DNA from: Sipunculus nudus
Lineage: Eukaryota > Annelida > Sipuncula > Golfingiida > Sipunculidae
Length of the DNA: 64,000 nucleotides
Reading direction: 5' to 3'
Assembly: GCA_026874595.1 (NCBI GenBank)
Contig: CM049314.1
Span: 25,867,729-25,931,728, forward strand
Below the pieces are notes generated by a model. It did not search any database, was not told the origin of the DNA, and saw only the letters and a program-made list of their open reading frames with translations. Made by a program: the position numbers and the translations under genes. Positions 34,865-47,000 of the stretch are shown here, piece after piece. Numbering within the stretch: position 1 is the first letter of the stretch; each line of letters begins with the position of its first letter.

Positions 34865-37109
34865 ATGACAATAAGACTTGGGTATTTGAATAATCTCTTT
34901 TTAAAGTATCATAGGCCTATTGAGATGAACATGACGTGAGCACAAGTTCCCAACGATGTAAACATTTTGTTCATTATTTAATCTCAAATAATTGATCAGT
35001 CATAAAATAAAGACACAACTACATATTAAAATCTTTAAGTGCATTAAACATCATTGAAAAAGGCAAACGATTAACTGAATATTATTCTCTAACTACTTTT
35101 TCGAGGTATTACTTACCAGCGTTTATTTTGAATAACTGGTATAGCTTTAATTACTTTCCATAAGTGAATTTGCTTTATTATTCTATAATTAGCTTTTAGA
35201 CGTTCTAACGTCAAATGTCTTTTATATATACGTCTGAATTTTAAAATACATTTCTATTCCTAGTATAAAGAAAGGTGATTAAGGCTTGCTTTTTATTTTA
35301 ATGCTTAATCATGTTCACAAGCAAGATGTCCAAGCCAAAGGACAGCTGGAACATTGCACAAGAAATGCTTGAGGGAGACACGGTTGATAGATCATGTAGA
35401 TCGAAATGTTTAACGTCTAAAACCATTGTTGTAAAATGGCCAATAAATTATATAAAAATACAACAAGGACCTTGGGCCACAATGGTCCCCGGCCATTTAT
35501 TTAACTATGAAAGTGTGGCATCAGTGATGGTGCGGGACGGACAGACGGATTGAAAGACAGACGGACGAAACGACGGAGGGACTGACAGACGCGGACCATT
35601 TTAGTAGACCTCTCTCCTAACGGCGGGGGAATAAAAAAATTCCTGATACTGGTGTAGACCTGCGTTTCTGGGGTTTTCAACCTTTGTTTTTCAGTTGAAA
35701 GGATGACGTGTATGATGGCAACTGGAATTAATGTAAAGACAGTCTCCTCTGATATAAAATGATAACTATGTTTCAATCTAGTTGGGGGGGGGGAGGGGGG
35801 CTTCAGCCCTCAAAGCTCCCCCTCTGGATCCGCCACTGATGGGGCAGATACATGACAAAAGTCTTGTGTGACCACCTTCAATAATAATATAGATCTATGG
35901 CAGTCATAAAGATTGATGTGGAATGGGGCCGACAGGTGGCAGAAGTGAGACGTGGATCCTAGTCTCTCCAACAGACGCCAGGTGCCGCTACTGCTCTGCA
36001 CCAGTGCGTCTGTTATTGGACGCCATTTTTTTCAAGAACGGAAGTGTCGTTTGGCTTGCGCAAGGAATCCCCCCTATTATCCTACCCTTGCATAGACCAG
36101 CACAAGTGGATTATTTTTGCCACACAATTAAACATTTTGTTTACTTGTCTTCAATGGGGTCTGCCGGGTCTGTGCCCAAGAAAGGAAATTTATTTCAATT
36201 TTTCTTTATATATATAACTTTGATTTGTCCTTGACAAAAACGGTAAAATACGAAAGAGTTTGGACGAGCCCAGAAAAGACCAGAAAGTCCAAAATGAAAA
36301 TACCTACATTCCGGCCTGCCAGGGTTATATCGTTAATGATATCAGGTTACACGGTTCACCAAGTGCATCATCAATTGTTAATCTTCGCCAAAGGTGTCGT
36401 ACAGCGGTCATCGATGGGGAAAGCTGCCAATCATGTGCCCTGTACTAGGTCTGCAAGGTATGTCAGTTCTTTACTTGGAAAGTAGTGGTAGGAATTGGTT
36501 GTAAATTCATATTCGATAATTGAAAGATAAAATCGACTGATGATCCATTATGTTTCGATTATTGTATATACCTTCTATATTACCATGAAATCAGCAGTAG
36601 ATTTGTACCTTTAATATTTAGTGAGTAAATTAAGTTTTAATTCTATATCACGCTGAATAGTTTAGGTAATTTCCGGATCGTTGACACTTGATTCTTTTAT
36701 ATGTTTCAGTTTTAATGCTGTTTGCTACTTTGTGCCCCATATTTCTTATGTCCCTCAAAGAATTGCAATATTTTAACCGGATATCATGACATCTTTGGAA
36801 AATTTTATGTGATTGATTATGTCAAATGCAACCAATTAAATTGATTATGAAACAAAAACGACCGATCATCAACTAAACTGATTAACTGGTACAACACCTC
36901 TGTCTAATGCTTGGGGCTGCCATGTGAACTACTGTGTTCCACGTACCCGGCATCCGATATGCAAATAGTAATGCATGGACGAAAGTTCACTTGTAAATGA
37001 CGCCAAAGTAAATAACGCCGCAAGTGGCTGAATTCCTTACTGAAGGGTCGTTCGTCGTTCTTTCACATAACCTTCTACAAATTTGGCACTTAAAAATGTA
37101 AAGAAGAGT
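34865..37109. other. Noncoding stretch
   Basis: No gene is supported. 35540-35600 is a GACAGACGGACG-type repeat and 35780-35840 is a G-tract fragment ending 'tctggatccgccactg', another TIR-element end. Frames at 35923-36485 overlap each other and have no recognisable domain. Confidence 0.5.
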
Positions 37110-37443
37110 AAACTAGAAATATGCATTCTCAGGAATGCAGGCCCCCTCCACGTGGGCGGTCCTTATTGTGAGATGTTCCCCCGATCCCTTCTTGCATTCT
37201 CATATTTAGGCCATACTAACAGGATCATTCATGCAAAAGTGAGCGTACATTTGTGAATAATTCTGGAAATCTTTCTTGGACCCGGCTCATGCGATAGATC
37301 CGCACCGAAATCTAAGCGTTTCTTCCTCGGCCCCTTCCCGGAAAAACTTCATGAAATTTCGTTGTATGAGTTATTTTGTGAGGAAACACACACACAAACA
37401 CGCACACGAACGGGAAGTAACGCATACCCTCCTGGCGGGGCCA
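37110..37443 (+). repeat. Dispersed repeat family R3, copy 2
   Basis: Colinear with 15630-15900: 'gaatgcaggccccc', a 'cattcatgcaaaagtgagc' block, 'cttggacccggctcatgcgatagatccgcaccgaaat', 'catgaaatttcgttg', then CACACGAACGGGAAGTAACG and 'cctcctggcgggg'. No coding capacity. Confidence 0.6.
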
Positions 37444-37655
37444 AAACTAAAACTATTTGTCATTACAGGGATCAAAGCATACCCAGCTAGAGCAGATACA
37501 GTTATTCAAGTAGCCACACATTGAATGTATGCACTTGTCCCATGGCAAAAGCAACTTTGTGAAGGGTTTCAGTCCATTTTATCCTACCTGGAACCTCCCT
37601 TTTCCGGACCTGGAGACCTTGTCGTTAGTCCTCGTGGGTTAGATCCCTCCTTTTT

Positions 37656-39417
37656 AGCTCAGCTGACTGAAAGTCATCGGAGCTATAGCGATCACTCTTT
37701 GTCTGGCCTCCATCTGTCTGTCTGCCTGTCTCTCCGATAACCAGACACAAATCGTAACCGCTGGACCTGGAATCTTCTAACCTGACATCTAGGGAGGTTC
37801 GTGAAAAATCTTATGCCTAAAATTAGGTCTCTGTTACCCAAAACCTCTGAGCTATGGGGCTCCAAAGTACCCCCTAGAACAATGGAAAATTTGATACAAC
37901 TACTCAAGTGTCTGAACAACTATTGTATTGATCACCATGATTCTTTGCATGAATATTAATCATGAAATGTTTCACTAGTGTCAGCAGTCTGGTGGCGCCA
38001 CCTGTATTTTTTTCGATTTTACGACTTTCTCTCTATTTGTGAAACCTCTTAAGATGCAGTCATCTATTCATAGGGCACATATCGTAACGACTGGACCTAG
38101 AATCTTCTCTCTTGGTCTTAGGGGAGGCCCATTAAAAGTTTCCTTGGAAACCTGAAATTAGGTTTCCGTTACCCATAACCTCTGAGCTATGTGTCTCTGA
38201 CGTACCCCCCCCCCCCCCCCCCAGACTAATGGAAAATTGGACACAAAAGCTCAACTATCTGAACAACTATTGCATTGATCACCATGATTCTTTGAATGGA
38301 TATTGATCATGGACTGTTTCATTAGTTCTTGCAGAGTGGTGGCGCCCCCTGTATTTTTCATTTTTTTTTACGAATTGTTTTTTTTCTATTTTTGAGTCCT
38401 TAAAGGGTCATGTGGTCTTCTGTTAACAGGGCACAAATCCTAATCACTGGATCTAGAATCTTCTAACCTGACAACCAGGGAGATCAATGAAAAGTCTCAT
38501 AAGAAACCTGAAATTAGGTCTCTGTTACCGATATCCTCCAAGCTATGGGGTTCAGAAGTGCCCCCAGAATGATTGAAAATTTAATACAAAAGCTACTATA
38601 TCTGTACAACTAATGCATTGAACACCTTGATTCTTTGCATGCATATTGATCATGGGGTCTTCGAATAGTTCCTGCAGACTGCTGGTGCCACCTGGATATT
38701 CTTTTCGAATGTTTACGTATATTTTTCTCTATTTTTGAGACTTTCAAAGATGTGGTCATCTGTTAACAGGGCACAAATTGTAACCATTGGACTTGGAAAC
38801 TTCTAACATGACATCCAGAGGGGCCATGAAAAATCCCTATGGAAACCTGAAATTAGGTCTCTGTTACTCATATCCTCTGAGCTAGGGGCTCAGAGGTTCC
38901 CCCCCCCCCCAGAATAATAAAAAATGTGATAAAAAGCTCCATTATCTGAACAACTATTGCCATTATCACCATGAATCTTTGCATGCATATAGATCATGGA
39001 GTCTTTCATAAGTTCCTGCAGGTTTTCAAAGGTTTACCAAATTTTTCTCTATTTTTTTAAACCTTCAAAGATGTGGTCATATGTTAACAGGGCACAAATT
39101 GTAACCATTGGACCTAGAAACTTCTAACTATGAAAATCTCCTTTGAGAATTACCCCCCCCCCCCCCCCCGAATAATTAAAATTGATACTTAAGCTCCAGT
39201 ATCTGAACAACTTGATCACCATGGTTCTTTGCATGCATATGAGCGGTGGTGCCACGTGGATTTTAAAAATGTCTTTTATGCATTTTTTCTCTATTTTTGA
39301 GAGCTTCAAAGATGCGGTCGTCTGTTAACAGGGTACAAATTGTAACCAATCAACCTAGAACCATCTAATTTAAAATGCAGAGACGTCCATGAAAAATCTC
39401 ATTGGAAATCTGAAAGT
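37656..39417 (+). mobile_element. 3'-truncated hairpin-ended element, 338-bp subfamily
   Basis: The 5' hairpin starts at 37656 after a T run. About five monomers follow, with the usual 'aattaggtctctgttaccc' and 'ggtggcgccacctgtattttt' marks. The last units (39060-39417) are shortened, and the element stops inside 'attggaaatctgaaa' without the CAGCTGAGCG...CACTTG terminus. Two C runs (near 38207 and 39154) lie at the same point of the monomer, after 'gtac' or 'ttac', where other copies read 'taccccccag'. Confidence 0.7.
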
Positions 39418-39614
39418 ACCTTTTCTTTATTAAAATAGATGTTTAAGAAACATCGGCATAGGTATTTTGGGATAGCTACACAACTTCTTCTGACTTTCCT
39501 GTTGACCGCGCAAAACACATGGCACCCTCATCAGACACGGGTTAAACCATGGACGGTAACATTTTTACAGGATAACATGACCAATCGTTATATATTCGTT
39601 GGCTTTTCCCCCGA

Positions 39615-39785
39615 CACTGGGTCTGATGTCGCGTGACAAGTCGCAGGAAAAAGAAACCTGTTCCTTCTTCTGCGACATGTCGCGCAACTCATGAAAACGT
39701 GGGACTAGCCCCATACACGGTGCGACTTGTCGCGGAACAAGCGTGTTCTGCAACTTGTCGCGCGACATGTCGCCTCGTGTACGAT
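39615..39785. repeat. Cluster of interleaved GTCGCG/CGCGAC inverted repeats
   Basis: GACAAGTCGCAGG, CTGCGACATGTCGCGC, GCGACTTGTCGCGG and TGTCGCGCGACATGTCGC alternate in both orientations, so several hairpins are possible. It looks like the palindromic end of a mobile element. It directly precedes the 36-bp minisatellite. Confidence 0.6.
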
Positions 39786-39865
39786 CGACTTTACAATTGC
39801 CAGTACAAAGTGATCAAGCGGTTAATTTTACCGCAAGAACAAATTGATGTATCGGTTTCTTAACC

Positions 39866-40625
39866 ACACCAAGAAGAAACTGATGTAGCGGCAATTCTAC
39901 CACTCCAAAGAACAAACCGATGTAGTGGTAATTCTACCACTCCAAGTACAAGCTGATGTAGCGGTAATTCTACCACTCCAAGTACAAACTGATGTAGCGG
40001 TAATTCTACCACTTAAAGTACAAACTGATGTAGCGGTAACTCTACCACTCAAAGTACAAACTGATGTAGCGGTAACTCTACCACTCCATGTACAAACTGA
40101 TGTAGCGGTAATTCTAACAATCCAAGTACAAACTCATAGTTTAAACATTAAAACTGCTAGTACAAACTGATCAAGCGGTTATTCTACCACTCCAAGTACA
40201 AATTGATGTAGCGGTAACTCTACCACTTCAAGTACAAACTGATGTAGCGGTAACTCTACCACTCTAAGTACAAATTGATGTAGCGGTAATTCTACCACTC
40301 CAAGTACAAACTCATAGTTTAAACATTAAAACTGCTAGTACAAACTGATCAAGCGGTTATTCTACCACTACCACAGTACAAACTGATGTAGCGGTAACTC
40401 TACCACTCCAAGTACAAACTGATGTAGCGGTAACTCTACCACTCCAAGTACAAATTGATGTAGCGGTAATTCTACCACTCCAAGTACAAACTCATAGTTT
40501 AAACATTAAAACTGCTAGTACAAACTGATCAAGCGGTTATTCTACCACTCAAAGTACAAATTGATGTAGCGGTAACTCAGTCCAAGTACAAACTAATGTA
40601 GCGGTTATTTTACCATTTCAAGTTC
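39866..40625 (+). repeat. 36-bp minisatellite with 180-bp higher-order period
   Basis: About twenty units of roughly GATGTAGCGGTAATTCTACC + ACTCCAAGTACAAACT (36 bp). A variant block beginning CTCATAGTTTAAACATTAAA recurs at 40133, 40311 and 40491, spaced 178 and 180 bp, i.e. five units. Because 36 is a multiple of 3, it opens an 81-codon frame (39925-40170) with an 11-12 residue VQTDVAV-type repeat. I treat that as a by-product and not a gene. Confidence 0.93.
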
Positions 40626-41640
40626 GTTTTCTTTACATCCACATGTTTATAACAAGTGAAGTACCTGCCAATATAATCCAAACATACCAATAATAACAGG
40701 CGGCAAGTCAGATTTATCAGAATTTAGCAAAGGGTACTTTGCAACTAGTAACCTTTCTACATCCATATATATTCAACTTACCTCCTTACGTTACGTAGTT
40801 TTTTTCGTTTGTTAACATTGTTATATTTACTTACAACTTAAAATAAACAAGCTAATAAATCCACTGCAGAGGTGTTAGAATAACTTTACTGATAAGGAAT
40901 AAACTATAGTTCGTTAGTATGTACAGAGAGCAAACCAGAAATCATATATTTCTATAGAAAGGGTATAACTTTAAGTTGCAGTCAGCTAAACATGAACACA
41001 GTCTGGCACAACATTGGGTCAACCGTAAGTTCGTCAAATATATTACACACTCGGGTACATAGTACTTATAAACACACTAGTAGTTAGTCAAAAGGCGTCA
41101 TTCAATAATGGTAAACAACACAGAAACAGATTACACGTGGCCATTTATGCTGCACCCTATATGGGTCGGAGTAAAGAGAAGTGATGCAGATTTGTGACGA
41201 GGTTATGTGCAGGGTCAGTGTCGAGATACGGGGCGATAGGACAGGCCAGTTCGGGACTAACACAGGACCACTGTGAGTTTATATTTATATTTCTCCATAT
41301 AGCATTCACTGCAGCATGCCCTACAGCAGTTGTCCTCTTTAACGCATATGTTCAATTCTATTTTGGTTTATCTCAGTGTTTTCCGGATGCAGTTTTCTTC
41401 AAATTAAAAATATGTGAGCGTTCAGAGGAAGGAACATAACTTGGCAGACTTGATACTGATTCCGCTTTAACGTTACAGACGTTTTCAGCGGAACATTTCT
41501 GGTGAGCTGTATATCTGGGTGTGAGACCAGTGTGAACGTCAAAGGCCCTGGAAACCACCATTCAGAGATCGTTTTGCTTATATACCACTTCAGTGGACGG
41601 GAATTGGCAATCCAGTACTAAAGTAGTTAAGCTATCCCTG
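40626..41640. other. Noncoding stretch
   Basis: No gene, RNA or clear repeat boundary is recognised. Confidence 0.5.

Positions 41641-41643
<3 letters not shown>

Positions 41644-41717
<74 letters not shown>
41644..41717. repeat. (TA)n microsatellite
   Basis: Pure AT run of about 74 bp. Confidence 0.95.
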
Positions 41718-41720
<3 letters not shown>

Positions 41721-41739
41721 ACCTTAGAATTCTGCATAA

Positions 41740-41890
41740 TATTACTAATGAATGCCCCAACCCTTATTTGCATCCCCTTATTCGGGTTATATTTCCAGAT
41801 TCATTCGGGCATAAGTAACTTTACTTTGTAAATATTCCTGGATGACGATCATGTACCAAAGTCTAATAGATTATTCATTCAAGCCATAAC
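41740..41890 (+). repeat. Dispersed repeat family R3, copy 3 (partial)
   Basis: 'actaatgaatgccccaaccc', 'ttatatttccagattcattcgggcataa' and 'attcctggatgacgatcatg' match the first half of the copies at 15630 and 37110. Confidence 0.5.
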
Positions 41891-43847
41891 TGAATGTGAT
41901 TTAATGTGGAGTGATGCGAGAACAGCCGTTATCGATTAGGAATCAATCCTGCTCTTACAGACGTCACTAGATCGACACGTTGTAAATGACATTTTATTAC
42001 TTTTTATTACAAGTTTATTACGTCAGTGGATTGCAGTGCAAAGTTACTGATCGCAGCATACCGACTTCACTGATTTGAAACCACCAGATTATAAATTGAA
42101 TTTCCTGTGTATTTCAGGCTCATCAATAGTGGATTCAAAGGTATAAGTCGGGATATAAACGTACAAACATTTTATGCTGTGACTGTATGCACAGGGTTAC
42201 TTCAATTCAAGGCACCCAAGCCGTCATTCTCCACACATTAGATCTGTCTATGAAAGTCCAGGATAAATTTTGTACAATAGACCTTAACCCTGCGCGGAGG
42301 TTGCCAAGCAGTGCCTGGTGCGGTCGAATGTATGGATTAGCTACGCGGGATTATACTCTTACCCTATTTAGTACCTGAAGGTCAATAAATAAAGAGCTGG
42401 TCATCGTGCATGGAGGGCAGTATCGTCAGATGTTTACGCCCAATGCTGCCACCTACTGGTCATAGTCAAAACGATAGTATGTCCAGGTTGGACACATCGG
42501 AACATCTCGCCTCATCTCGCGAGACACTCGGCCGAACTCGAATTCGGCCGAGGACTTCCGAGTGGGTTGGGCAGAGCAAGAAGTAGGTACTCCCCCTGGT
42601 GTCGTCATTGGTTAATTTAACAATCCATCTCATTGGTAGATCGTTTATAAATTCAAATAATCCACTAAACCTTGACAGGCGCCACCATTTCTCCGAAAAC
42701 ATTACTTGTGTTTATAAATATTTTCGTACATTTTTAACCATGCGCGAAGCGAGGGTTATTGTTTTCACTTGATTCTGTGTGTGTGTGTGTGTGTATGTCC
42801 GGACGATATCTGGAGACGGTAAAACGGATGTTATTGAACTAAATCATATAGGCTGTTTTGAAAGTGTTGATGAAGTTCAATTTTGGTCTAAATCCAAGCT
42901 TAAATAACATCAGAATCAGTGTTTTTTGGGTTTAATAGCACATTTTACCATTTGCACTTGTTGCATGTGACCATACGCTCTGTCGAGCGTGATCTGTTAC
43001 GTCACAGGTGACAATGACGTCACGCCACGTGCCTTTTCCCAGAAACGGGTCCATAACCAACGTACGTCATGGAAAGGGGGGGGGGGGCATGGTTGTTGTT
43101 CGTTATGTTTATAGTCAAGTACAGCGACACCACGATGCCCAGGGCGTTTTTTTTCAAAATATTCAGTTAAAAAGTTCCCACTATAATAACACAGGTTTAA
43201 ATAAAATTCCACATCACTATCTTCCGCGCAGGGTTTGCGTCGCTTTTTTAATTTTATATTAAATCACCAAATAAAGTCCATTATCCTTTATGACGTAACA
43301 CACTTGGGAGTCCAACTGGCTGACAATACGTAATTTGTCATGACGGTGAGTTTCCTAACATGAGCGTTGTTTGTCAGAAACTTTCGAATCTATGTTTAGT
43401 AAAAAAAGGGTAATTCCGATTAGCCCTGTTACGGTCATCGTCTTCTTCAATCCTGCATTAAATGATCATTTCTTTTTCAAGACTTTTTAGAGCTATATTT
43501 TAACCCGAGGAATTGCAGTTAAAGGAAGCGTTTTTTTTACCTCTTGTGGTTATAAGATGGTCAATCATAAAGCTGGATTACGTGATTTGACGTCACTAAA
43601 ATTGACGTCCCAAGCCTTGTGACGTTTTGTGAGAGGTAGATGTAGGTCTGAAACATAATAACGCGCGGAATGTGGGTTTCAAAACAGTTTCGTTCATCTT
43701 TTAAATGTCCATCATCTGATATTTCGAAAAACTTTATAAAAAATACACAATAAAGCAAATACATTTTCCACAATACTAGCGGTTGAAATGAGTTTAAATT
43801 TTCAATTCAGATAGAATGACCACGTGACCCGTGTCTGATGGACCAAG
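41891..43847. other. Noncoding region upstream of the transporter gene
   Basis: 42260-42305 shares 'acaatagaccttaaccctgcgcggaggttg' type text with 17799-17835. 42529-42554 is a 10-bp perfect inverted repeat (CTCGGCCGAA...TTCGGCCGAG). 42737-42795 is a recurrent-looking 'catgcgcgaagcgagggtta' element with a TG run. CRE palindromes occur nearer the gene. No upstream coding exon is recognised. Confidence 0.45.
43015..43595 (+). promoter_or_regulatory. CRE palindromes upstream of the transporter gene
   Basis: TGACGTCA, the full CREB/ATF site, occurs at 43015-43022 and 43588-43595, with TTACGTCA near 42997 and a further TGACGTCA inside exon 1 at 43993-44000. CACGTG lies near 43027. Regulation by CREB/ATF factors is inference from motif density alone; the transcription start is unknown. 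Confidence 0.3.
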
Positions 43848-44040
43848 ATGACGCATGTGCCGTGGTCCTGCATTGAAAAGTCGTTAGTGGTCGTCATAGT
43901 GTTTGTAACCCATGTGTTGACGACAGGATTCAGCGTATCGTTTGGGACCTACTACATCCCTCTCTTGGAGACCTTTGGAACCAGTAAAGCACTGACGTCA
44001 TGGATTGGGTCACTCAACTATGGCGTCCTTTGCCTCTCAG
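43848..44040 (+). CDS. Transporter exon 1
   Basis: ATG at 43848 is the first in this frame. The exon codes for transmembrane helix 1 and the start of helix 2, and ends TCAG with donor GTAATT at 44041 (phase 1). Confidence 0.75.
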
Positions 44041-47000
44041 GTAATTAAAGAATATGTTAGAACGTCAACATTGAGGTTATTATGACAACCTTGCATTGAA
44101 CTACTCCTTATCCACACAACTGGAATACTGAGGATACGTTAGTATGACTGATATTTTGAATGCACAATAATTATTCAGTGCAAGTAGTTAAATGTACAGA
44201 AATTGAATTCGGCGTGTTAAGAAACACCATTAATGAACCTCAGATACTACAAGATTATTATATCTTCTTTCCTTTTTATCATCAGTTATATTTGTTCAAA
44301 AGTTGACACGCACACATATAACTTGTTGATTTTATTATATATTAATCTCTGGTCTCATTTTGTATTCAGTTATTGACGGGCGTAGGTACTCTCTATGTAA
44401 TATCTAGCTTTACGTGTTTTTATTCATACATGAATGGTCCCATTCAGTTCCATGTGAAAGTGATGTCCAGTATTCAGTTTTTCAACAGGTGCAGATCTCT
44501 TGCTCAGTTTGGTTTTACAGTGCTGGGAATGTGATGCAGACGTGATGACGGAAGTGTGCATTCCTACATTAAGCCCAATTTTCACCGTGTCTGTTGTTCA
44601 GCCTCAGTTCCCCTTGTCGTCTTGTTTGCAGAGTGTTGGGGCGTTCTGCTGCAATGGTTGAGGAGGTATGCGCTCTCTAAGTGCTGTCTAGTTTTAACTA
44701 TATCGTATGATACCTGAAGGCCCTCTGTTTAGTTTTTTAGCTCAGCTGATTCTAAGTCAATTGAGCTATAGCGATCACTCTTTGTCCGTCGTCCGTCCGG
44801 CCATCTGGCCATCCGGCAATCTGGCCGTCTGTCCGTTAACAAGGCACAAATCGTAACCACTGGACCTGGAATCTTCTTACTTTACATCCGGAGAGGTCCA
44901 TAAAAAATCTCCTTGGAAACCTGGAATTAGGTCTCTGTTACATATATCCTTCGAACTATGGGGCCCCAAAGTATCCCAAAGAATAGTAAAAAATTTCATA
45001 CAAAAAACTTCAATATCTCAATAACTACATCACTGATGGTCATGATTTTTGGCATACATATTGATCATTAGATGTTTCCTCAGTTTCTGCAGACTGGTGG
45101 CGCCACCTGTATTTTTTAGATTTTTTTACGAATTTTTTTTCTCTATTTTTGAGACCTTTAAAAATGTGGACATCTGTTAACAGGGCACAAATCGTAAAGA
45201 CTGGACCTAGAATCTTCATTCTTGATATTCTGACAGACCTATGAAAAGTCTCCATGGAAACCAGAAATTAGGTCTCTGTTACCCATATCCTTCGAGCTAT
45301 GGGGCCAAAAAGTACCCCCCAGAATAGTCAAAAATTTCATAAAAAAAACTTCAATATCTCATTAACTACATCACTGATGGTCATGATTTTTGCATACATA
45401 TTGACCATGAGATGTTTCATCAGTTTCTGCAGACTAGTGGCGTCATCTGTATTTTTCAAATTTTTACAATTTCTTTTTCTTTATTTTTAAGACCTTTAAG
45501 GATGTGGTTATCTGTCAACAGGGTTCAAATTGTGACGACTAGACCTAGAATCTTCATCCTTGACACACAGGGTGACCCATGAAAAGTCTCCATGGAAACC
45601 TAAAATTAGGTCTCTGTTACCCATATCCTTTGAGCTGTGGCACTCCAAAGTATAGCTCAGAATAATGGAAAATTTGATACAAAAGCTGAAGTATCTAAAC
45701 AACTAATGCAGAGATCACCATAATTGTTTGCATGGATATTGATCATGGAGAGTTTCATGAGTTTTGCAGCCTGGGTGCGCCACCTCTATTTTTTTTATTT
45801 TTTACGATTTTTTTTCTCATTTTTTGAGACCTTTAAAAATGTGGACATCTGTTAACAGGGCGCAAATCGTGAAGACTAGACCAAGAATCTTCATTCTTTA
45901 CATTGTGAGAGGCCTATGAAAAGTCTCCATGGAAACCAGAAATTAGGTCTCTGTTACCCATATCCTTCGAGCTATAGGGCCCAAAAGTACCCCCCAGAAT
46001 AGTAAAAAAAATCATAAAAAACTTCAATATCTCATTAACTACATCACTAATGGTCATGATTTTTGGCATACATATTGATCATGAGATGTTTCATCAGTTT
46101 CTGCAGACTGGTGGCGCCACCTGTATTTTTCAAATTTTTACAATTTCTTTTTCTTTATTTTTAAGACCTTTAAGGATGTGGTTATTTGTCAACAGGGTTC
46201 AAATTGTGACGACTAGACCTAGAATCTTCATCCTTGACACACAGGGTGACCTATGAAAAGTCTCCACGGAAACCTAAAATTAGGTCTCTGTTACCCATAT
46301 CCTTTAAGCTGTGGCACTCCAAAGTATAGCTCAGAAAAATGGAAAATTTGATACAAAAGCTGAAGTATCTGAACAACTAATGCAGAGATCACCATACTTG
46401 TTTGCATGGATATTGATCATGGAGTGTTTCATGAGTTTCCGCAGCCTGGGTGCGCCACCTCTATTTTTTTTTTATTTTTTACGAATTTTTTCTCTATTTT
46501 TGAGACCTTTAAAAATGTGGACATCTGTTAACAGGGCGCAAATCGTGAAGACTGGACCTAGAATCTTCATTCTTTACATTCTGAGAGGCCTATGAAAAGT
46601 CTCCATGGAAACCAGAAATTAGGTCTCTGTTACCCATATCCTTCGAGCTATGGGGCAAAAATTCAAACAAAAACTTTAATATCTCATTAACTACATCACT
46701 GATGGTCATGATTTTTGGCATACATATTGATCATGAGATGTTTCCTCAGTTTCTGCAGACTGGTGGCGCCATCTGTATTTTTAGATTTTTTATGAATTGT
46801 TTTCTTTATTTTTGAGACCTTTAAAAAATGTGAACATTTGTTAACAGGGCACAAATCGTAAAGAAAGGACCTAGAATCTTTATTCTTGACATTCTGAGAG
46901 ACCCATAAAAAGTCTCCATGGAAACCTAAAATTAGGTCTCTGTTATCCATATCCTTTGAGCTGTGGCACTCCAAAGTATAGCTCAGAATAATGGAAAATT

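Noticed and set aside
36225-36485. Overlapping 86- and 62-codon frames
   Set aside because: No domain is seen, and two competing frames cover the same DNA; a GTATGT donor at the end is not enough to call an exon.
39925-40170. 81-codon repeat protein frame
   Set aside because: It is a direct consequence of a 36-bp minisatellite with no stop in one phase.
39866-40625. CRISPR-like regular array
   Set aside because: Units are contiguous 36-mers with no unique spacers, in a eukaryotic genome; it is a minisatellite.
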